Positions 59,949-64,000 of a stretch of 64,000 bases of DNA are shown here, piece after piece. The notes below the pieces were generated by a model, which worked only from the letters and a program-made list of their open reading frames with translations, had not been told where the DNA came from and did not search any database. Source of the DNA: Nitrospira sp. (GTDB lineage: Bacteria > Nitrospirota > Nitrospiria > Nitrospirales > UBA8639); contig CP058931.1 of NCBI GenBank assembly GCA_024760505.1, positions 1,250,001 through 1,314,000 of the forward strand. Direction: 5' to 3'. How positions within the stretch are numbered: position 1 is the first letter of the stretch; every line of letters begins with the position of its first letter. Position numbers and translations under genes: made by a program.

Positions 59949-60848
59949 ATTAAATTCATAAAAACTTAAATCACTCAAATAATCCTCTAAATAGTCTTCA
60001 AAAAGTTCAATCCCAAGAATGGTTCCCTTAATTGGTTTAATTTTTAAAAATTTGGTGTGTATTCCATCTTGAAAGCGAAGGTAATTCTCTGTAGCCAATG
60101 CGAACTTTCCGAATGTTTCATAGACAATCCGATTTAGAAAATGCAGCCCAAATCCCTCGTTTTGCTGAAAGGAATTCCCCGTTGTTTGTCCTCGCTTCCC
60201 AGATACTCCTGGTTGAACACTCAAAATAAGCGCTCTTTTTGCATCACCCACAGCAAAATTGGATTTATTAAACAATGAAGCCCGTATCCCCATTCCAGAA
60301 TCTACGATGGCCAACTGAATACGAGCCTGAGGGCCAGGATATCTTTGAGCTGCTACCACCCTTAGGCTCGTTCCTGCATGTTGGACTGCATTACGCATTG
60401 CTTCTTCCAAGGCCCGATTAACAAAAGGAGCAATAAACCTATCAATACCCAGAAGTGCTTCAGATTGTTTTTTTAAATCATCGACTTCTTCAAGAGAATC
60501 AAATACCTTCAAAGGAATAAAACGACCAGATGGATCATGATGAATTCCTGGGGAAACAGGTGATGGTTGATTTAATAAATCAAAAAATCCCATTCTTTCG
60601 AAATAACTTGGGTGTTTAGCTCCCTTGAAATCATTTAGGGCTATCTCAACTTGGCACTTATTTTTTTGTTCACAAAAAGCCACGGTCAAGGCCGCAAGCG
60701 GAGTCGGCTCGATCCAATCATGCCCCCTCGTCTCGAGCATTATTGATTGATGAGGCTCTCCAATATTCCAAAGGTTGTTTTCTTGGAGAAAGCTGCCAAA
60801 AGCTTCAAAATTTAAACTTTTGGGCAGCACTATATTTTGGGGAGACAT
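59928..60848 (-). CDS. STAS-like/HATPase (GHKL) protein, last codons replaced by an IS end
   Basis: The 306-residue product has an N-terminal part with a STAS-like look (WIEPTPLAALTVAFCEQKNK, HPSYFERMGFFDLL). The C-terminal GHKL ATPase domain has N-box ALEEAMRNAVQHAG, G1 IVDSGMGIRASLF and G2 NEGFGLHFLNRIVYE. No histidine phosphoacceptor is present, so it is a partner-switching or regulatory ATPase rather than a sensor kinase. The final residues HYCPVN come from the IS4 inverted repeat. Without the element the frame would end NNKLIGEVPW at a TGA at 58585-58587, so only about ten residues changed and activity may remain. The low GC differs from neighbours and suggests acquired DNA. Confidence 0.82.
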   Translation of the reverse strand: MSPQNIVLPKSLNFEAFGSFLQENNLWNIGEPHQSIMLETRGHDWIEPTPLAALTVAFCEQKNKCQVEIALNDFKGAKHPSYFERMGFFDLLNQPSPVSPGIHHDPSGRFIPLKVFDSLEEVDDLKKQSEALLGIDRFIAPFVNRALEEAMRNAVQHAGTSLRVVAAQRYPGPQARIQLAIVDSGMGIRASLFNKSNFAVGDAKRALILSVQPGVSGKRGQTTGNSFQQNEGFGLHFLNRIVYETFGKFALATENYLRFQDGIHTKFLKIKPIKGTILGIELFEDYLEDYLSDLSFYEFNHYCPVN

Positions 60849-60853
60849 AGGAT

Positions 60854-61540
60854 TTAGCTTTCCTTAAATTCTAAAAAATATTGTCTTGGCAGAAAGATAT
60901 GTTCTTTGGAAAGGGTGAGTCCCACTTTTTTCATGTTCTCAATGACGCGTTCTCTCGGAACCAGATGGTGTTTGGAGAAGCTGAGTTTGCCGGACCGCTC
61001 ATCGTGGTAGAAATCGATGATGACAACCCGTCCATTGGGTTTTAAGGCGGATTTGATTTTGGCCCAGTAATCCACATGATGTTCGACGTGATGATACGCA
61101 TTGCACAAAAAGACCAGGTCCACGCTGTTTTCGGAAAGTAACGGATCGTCCGGTTTAGCCAGAATGAATATGGCCCGGTTGGCCATCCCGAGTTTCTCCA
61201 ATTCCTGTTTGTTGTAGTCCAGCGTTTTCTGCTCGATATCAACTGCCAGCACCTGTCCTGTCTCTCCAACTGTTTTGGCAAACCGGCGTGTAAAGTACCC
61301 TGAGCCTGCTCCCACATCAGCCACCACCATACCGGGCGTGATGTTCAACGCTTCGACAACCTTTTCGGGCTGTTGATATTCATCCCGTTCCGGGCGTTCA
61401 AGATTCTGGATGTAAGTGTCGATGTCCCACGGTTGATGTGAACAGCCGGCAGTCAGACCGGTAAGGAGAAACGCCAGCAGGAGACAACAAAGCCCCAAGC
61501 GAGAAAGTCGTGTGAATGAATTAATGGACTCTATTTTCAT
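60854..61540 (-). CDS. lipoprotein-type SAM-dependent methyltransferase
   Basis: The ATG at 61540 gives 228 residues (AAAGG upstream). The N-terminus is a lipoprotein signal (LGLCCLLLAFLLTGLTAGC). A class I methyltransferase follows: VADVGAGSGYFTRRFAKTVG, VLAVDIEQKTLDYNKQ, VDLVFLCNAYHHVEHHVDYW and LKPNGRVVIIDFYH. Exported lipid-anchored methyltransferases with this YHHVEH motif occur in several Gram-negative groups and have no clear function, since SAM is not expected in the periplasm. It lies 5 nt downstream of the start of the STAS-HATPase gene (both minus) and could be cotranscribed with it. Confidence 0.83.
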   Translation of the reverse strand: MKIESINSFTRLSRLGLCCLLLAFLLTGLTAGCSHQPWDIDTYIQNLERPERDEYQQPEKVVEALNITPGMVVADVGAGSGYFTRRFAKTVGETGQVLAVDIEQKTLDYNKQELEKLGMANRAIFILAKPDDPLLSENSVDLVFLCNAYHHVEHHVDYWAKIKSALKPNGRVVIIDFYHDERSGKLSFSKHHLVPRERVIENMKKVGLTLSKEHIFLPRQYFLEFKES

Positions 61541-61654
61541 GATTGAACCTTTCATTTGTGAGTGAATAGGCCTATGAGAAGAACAGTCAATTTATGGTAT
61601 TTGCGTGGTTACGCTACACGAGGATAAGAGATAGGCCGCCCAGCTCTCCTATCC

Positions 61655-62509
61655 TCATTTCCCTTTCGTCTCCTCCGGTGGGCCCAGTTGTTCGATCACA
61701 TAACCGTGAGGATGTGATGGATGAACCATTTCCGTTCGTAGCCGGGGATGCCGTCGGGGTGGGAGGTATCGCAATATACCAGCTCGCAGCTTCAGGAGTG
61801 AGGGCACCGCCCGGCGCATCAATCGCGACGGTTCAGGAAAGCCGAATGCCCTAATGAGCGGAGGCTCCAACAGGGCATAGATGGCCGAGCGGACCAGCGG
61901 GGCCAGCATTCTTGGAAACCAGCCAACAAACAGCTCAACCGTGGCGGTTCCGACACGGTGGTTGGATGGAGTGAAACGGAATCGTTCACGTTCATACTCG
62001 ACATTGAAACGCTCAAAGGTGTGATAATCCTCTGGAATTTCCCGGATTTGCATGCCTTGTCCGACGGCTCGCCAGAAGTAGAAGAGACCGAGGCGTTCCT
62101 GCTCACACATGGGTCGCCAACCATAATGCCGGTTCCACCGGATGGGTTCGAAGAGAAAGGTGGAAAGGACATACAGAAAGTCTTCGTTCGCAATCGAGAA
62201 TCGTCCATGCAGCCGGTTGATTCGTTGGATGGCCCGCCGCCCCCGTTCACTGCTGTATCCCCATTCCAACAATTCACTGACTAGAATGTCGGTGTCGTCA
62301 TAGCGTTTTTGAGTCCTTTGCCGGAATTCTCCGGTCCGATCCAGCAGTCCGGAAATACTCGGCACACAAAAGGTGCGAAACAAGGCCAACTCCAGAGCGC
62401 GGGTCGTGTCGAAGGAAAAATCGTAACAGGTGGACAAAAAGACAATACGTTCATGATCCCGTTCGGGATTCAGCTTTTGGATTTTCTTGAGGATTGAATC
62501 TTTTCCCAT
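61655..62509 (-). CDS. DUF2236/MpaB-type oxygenase family protein
   Basis: The protein (284 residues from the ATG at 62509; the frame is open to 62602) has the MpaB/DUF2236 pattern: FSFDTTRALELALFRTFCVP, AIQRINRLHGRFSIANEDFL and YVLSTFLFEPIRWNRHYGWR. The Arg/His residues in the centre are expected to hold haem b in this family, whose members include rubber oxygenase-like and MpaB proteins. No signal is obvious. A cytosolic or membrane-associated oxidation of a hydrophobic compound is possible. Its start lies 180 bp from the divergent LCAT-like gene. Confidence 0.78.
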   Translation of the reverse strand: MGKDSILKKIQKLNPERDHERIVFLSTCYDFSFDTTRALELALFRTFCVPSISGLLDRTGEFRQRTQKRYDDTDILVSELLEWGYSSERGRRAIQRINRLHGRFSIANEDFLYVLSTFLFEPIRWNRHYGWRPMCEQERLGLFYFWRAVGQGMQIREIPEDYHTFERFNVEYERERFRFTPSNHRVGTATVELFVGWFPRMLAPLVRSAIYALLEPPLIRAFGFPEPSRLMRRAVPSLLKLRAGILRYLPPRRHPRLRTEMVHPSHPHGYVIEQLGPPEETKGK

Positions 62510-62688
62510 CTTTGGCTTCACGCGTTTTTCCCGAGTGCCGCCTATCCCACCATACTCACTCCGAGGGATCAACCGCATTGATGTAACCAAGCCAGGGATC
62601 AAAAGACTACAAGAGGGTCACGACTTTTATCGAAAGCCATAGTTCCGGGGCTTCTAGTCCTGCGAACCGTGGCTGAAGGATTTTTTTG

Positions 62689-64000
62689 ATGATCCGAATT
62701 TTTCTCCTTTGCGTGGTTGGCCTGTTGTCGCTAATCGGCTGTTCGGCCTTCCAAACCGTTCCGGATCTGGGCAATCTGTATAACAAATTGGCGCAGCAGG
62801 AGGATCCCCTTCGCAACCCGGTCATCGTCATTCCCGGAATCCTGGGTTCCCGCTTAGAAGAGGGAAATACCGGAGAAGTGGTCTGGGGGGCATTCGGTTC
62901 GGGAGCTGTCGATCCGACAACGGCCGAAGGAGCGCGCTTATTGGCATTGCCTATGGCGCCTGGCGTAGCCCTGAAGGATCTGCGGGATACGGTGAGGCAG
63001 GCCGGAGCTTTAGACCGGGTGGTCTTGAAGTTTCTTGGTATTCCCCTGGAACTGAATGCCTATTACAACATCCTACGCACCCTCGGTGTGGGAGGCTATC
63101 GCGACCAGCTACTGGCGGAGAGTCATGCGGTGCAATATGGCAACCGGCACTTTACCTGTTTTCAATATGCGTACGACTGGCGGCGCGATCTGGTGGAATC
63201 TGCCCAGGGTTTGGCTCGGTTTATCAAAGCCAAGGAAGCGGAAGTCCAGGAGGAGATCTTCAGACGGTTCGGAATGAAACGAAGCCCGGTGAAATTTGAT
63301 CTGGTGGCGCACTCCATGGGAAGTCTGGTGGCCCGATATTATCTACGTTATGGGGCGGCCGAGCTTCCCGCCGATGGCAGCCTGCCTCCCGTAACCTGGG
63401 AGGGTGCCAGGCACGTGGATCATCTGGTGGTGATTGGGCCACCCAATGCGGGTTCGGTGGAAACCCTGACAATTCTCGTGGATGGGTTAAAGCCTGCTCC
63501 CCTACTCTCGACATATCCGTCAGCCATTGTGGGCACGATGCCATCGGTGTACCAGTTGCTTCCCCGAAGCCGTCATCAGCCTTTATTAGATGTCAATGAC
63601 CAACCGGTTACGAATGTGTTTGATCCAACCTTGTGGGAGCGACACGGATGGGGATTGGCTGATCCATCTCAGGACCGGATTCTTGAGATGTTGTTGCCCG
63701 ATATCGCCGACCCGCAGGAGCGGAGGAGAGTGGCGTTGGATCATCAACGAAAGGCCTTAGATCGGGCCAAGCAATTGACCTCCGCGTTGGACGTCCCCGC
63801 GACTCCTCCGCCAACCACAAGGATATTGCTGGTTGCGGGGGATTCCATGCCGACCATGTCGGCGGCACAAATTCAAGAGGACGGGCGTCTGAAGATTACC
63901 AAGCATGCCCCAGGAGATGGAGTCGTCTTACGGCGAAGCGCGTTAATGGATGAGAGGAATGAGAAAATGCTGGGAAGCCGATTGATCTCGCCTATCGCCT
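62689..64000 (+). CDS. LCAT-like alpha/beta-hydrolase lipoprotein (partial, runs off window)
   Basis: The ATG at 62689 opens a frame that stays open to the window end, at least 437 codons. It begins with a lipoprotein signal (LLCVVGLLSLIGC). The body is an alpha/beta hydrolase of the lecithin:cholesterol acyltransferase type: NPVIVIPGILGSRLEEG, FQYAYDWRRDLVES, the nucleophile elbow DLVAHSMGSLVARYYLRYG, HLVVIGPPNAGSVET and, near the right edge, KHAPGDGVVLRRSAL with a possible catalytic Asp. The remaining catalytic His would lie beyond the window. It is probably a lipase, acyltransferase or phospholipase held at the envelope. The gene is divergent from the MpaB-like gene. Confidence 0.88.
   Translation, partial: MIRIFLLCVVGLLSLIGCSAFQTVPDLGNLYNKLAQQEDPLRNPVIVIPGILGSRLEEGNTGEVVWGAFGSGAVDPTTAEGARLLALPMAPGVALKDLRDTVRQAGALDRVVLKFLGIPLELNAYYNILRTLGVGGYRDQLLAESHAVQYGNRHFTCFQYAYDWRRDLVESAQGLARFIKAKEAEVQEEIFRRFGMKRSPVKFDLVAHSMGSLVARYYLRYGAAELPADGSLPPVTWEGARHVDHLVVIGPPNAGSVETLTILVDGLKPAPLLSTYPSAIVGTMPSVYQLLPRSRHQPLLDVNDQPVTNVFDPTLWERHGWGLADPSQDRILEMLLPDIADPQERRRVALDHQRKALDRAKQLTSALDVPATPPPTTRILLVAGDSMPTMSAAQIQEDGRLKITKHAPGDGVVLRRSALMDERNEKMLGSRLISPIA

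Noticed and set aside
1..64000. CRISPR array, rRNA operon, prophage or integrase gene
   Set aside because: No regularly spaced short repeats, rRNA sequence, phage structural genes or tyrosine/serine recombinase motifs were seen, including within the four flanked cargoes.

Overview
The window reads as chromosomal DNA of an aerobic, chemolithotrophic-looking bacterium of moderate GC content, with many periplasmic c-type cytochromes, molybdenum sulfite dehydrogenase, cupredoxin and rhodanese genes and many small lipoproteins. By gene content I would place it in Nitrospirota, near marine or lineage IV type Nitrospira. That placement is inferred from gene style only, because no rRNA or marker gene is present.

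Bases 1-14.7 kb form a long, mostly minus-strand block for inorganic sulfur and energy metabolism: a CoA-disulfide-reductase-like flavoprotein with a rhodanese tail, pyruvate kinase, a SorAB-like sulfite dehydrogenase, a monohaem cytochrome, a DUF1264 lipoprotein, two secreted proteins, a membrane rhodanese, and a persulfide-dioxygenase-like protein fused to two rhodanese domains. A sigma-54 activator with a four-cysteine PAS domain lies directly upstream. A well-spaced -24/-12 promoter and GTTAA boxes sit between the activator and the persulfide operon, so the whole circuit can be read locally. A second sulfur locus at 22.7-24.0 kb has a DsrE-like protein and a frameshifted TsdA-like dihaem cytochrome.

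The middle (15-48 kb) mixes core genes (SelO AMPylator, YugP-type metalloprotease, DUF1614 protein, a split arginine dihydrolase/ornithine cyclodeaminase pair, a DrrAB-like ABC exporter, LON-domain protein, CrtC/AttH-like protein, BNR lipoprotein, response regulator) with accessory genes. The right part (48-64 kb) has a phosphopantetheinyl transferase, IS30 and IS4 elements, a decayed multicopper oxidase, a CrtO-like oxidoreductase, hipBA, a STAS-HATPase protein, an MpaB-like protein and a partial LCAT-like lipoprotein.

The most striking structure is a pattern that recurs four times. An accessory segment (KAP-like gene; Sel1 gene; DUF433/DUF5615 toxin-antitoxin pair; 6.3-kb IS30/carotenoid/copper-oxidase segment) lies between imperfect direct copies, about 180-350 bp long, of part of a resident gene. 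One resident copy is full length and the other is a fragment. No integrase gene is visible in any cargo. This fits integration by single crossover through short homology, or repeated segmental duplication.

Two IS insertions are resolved to the base. An IS1380-type element (TTAAA target duplication) splits a Sel1-repeat gene, whose frame is restored when the element is removed in silico. An IS4-type element (9-bp duplication) replaces the last codons of the STAS-HATPase gene. Several other genes are broken: multicopper oxidase, a secreted protein, tsdA, the IS30 transposase, a RAYT remnant and an SDR.
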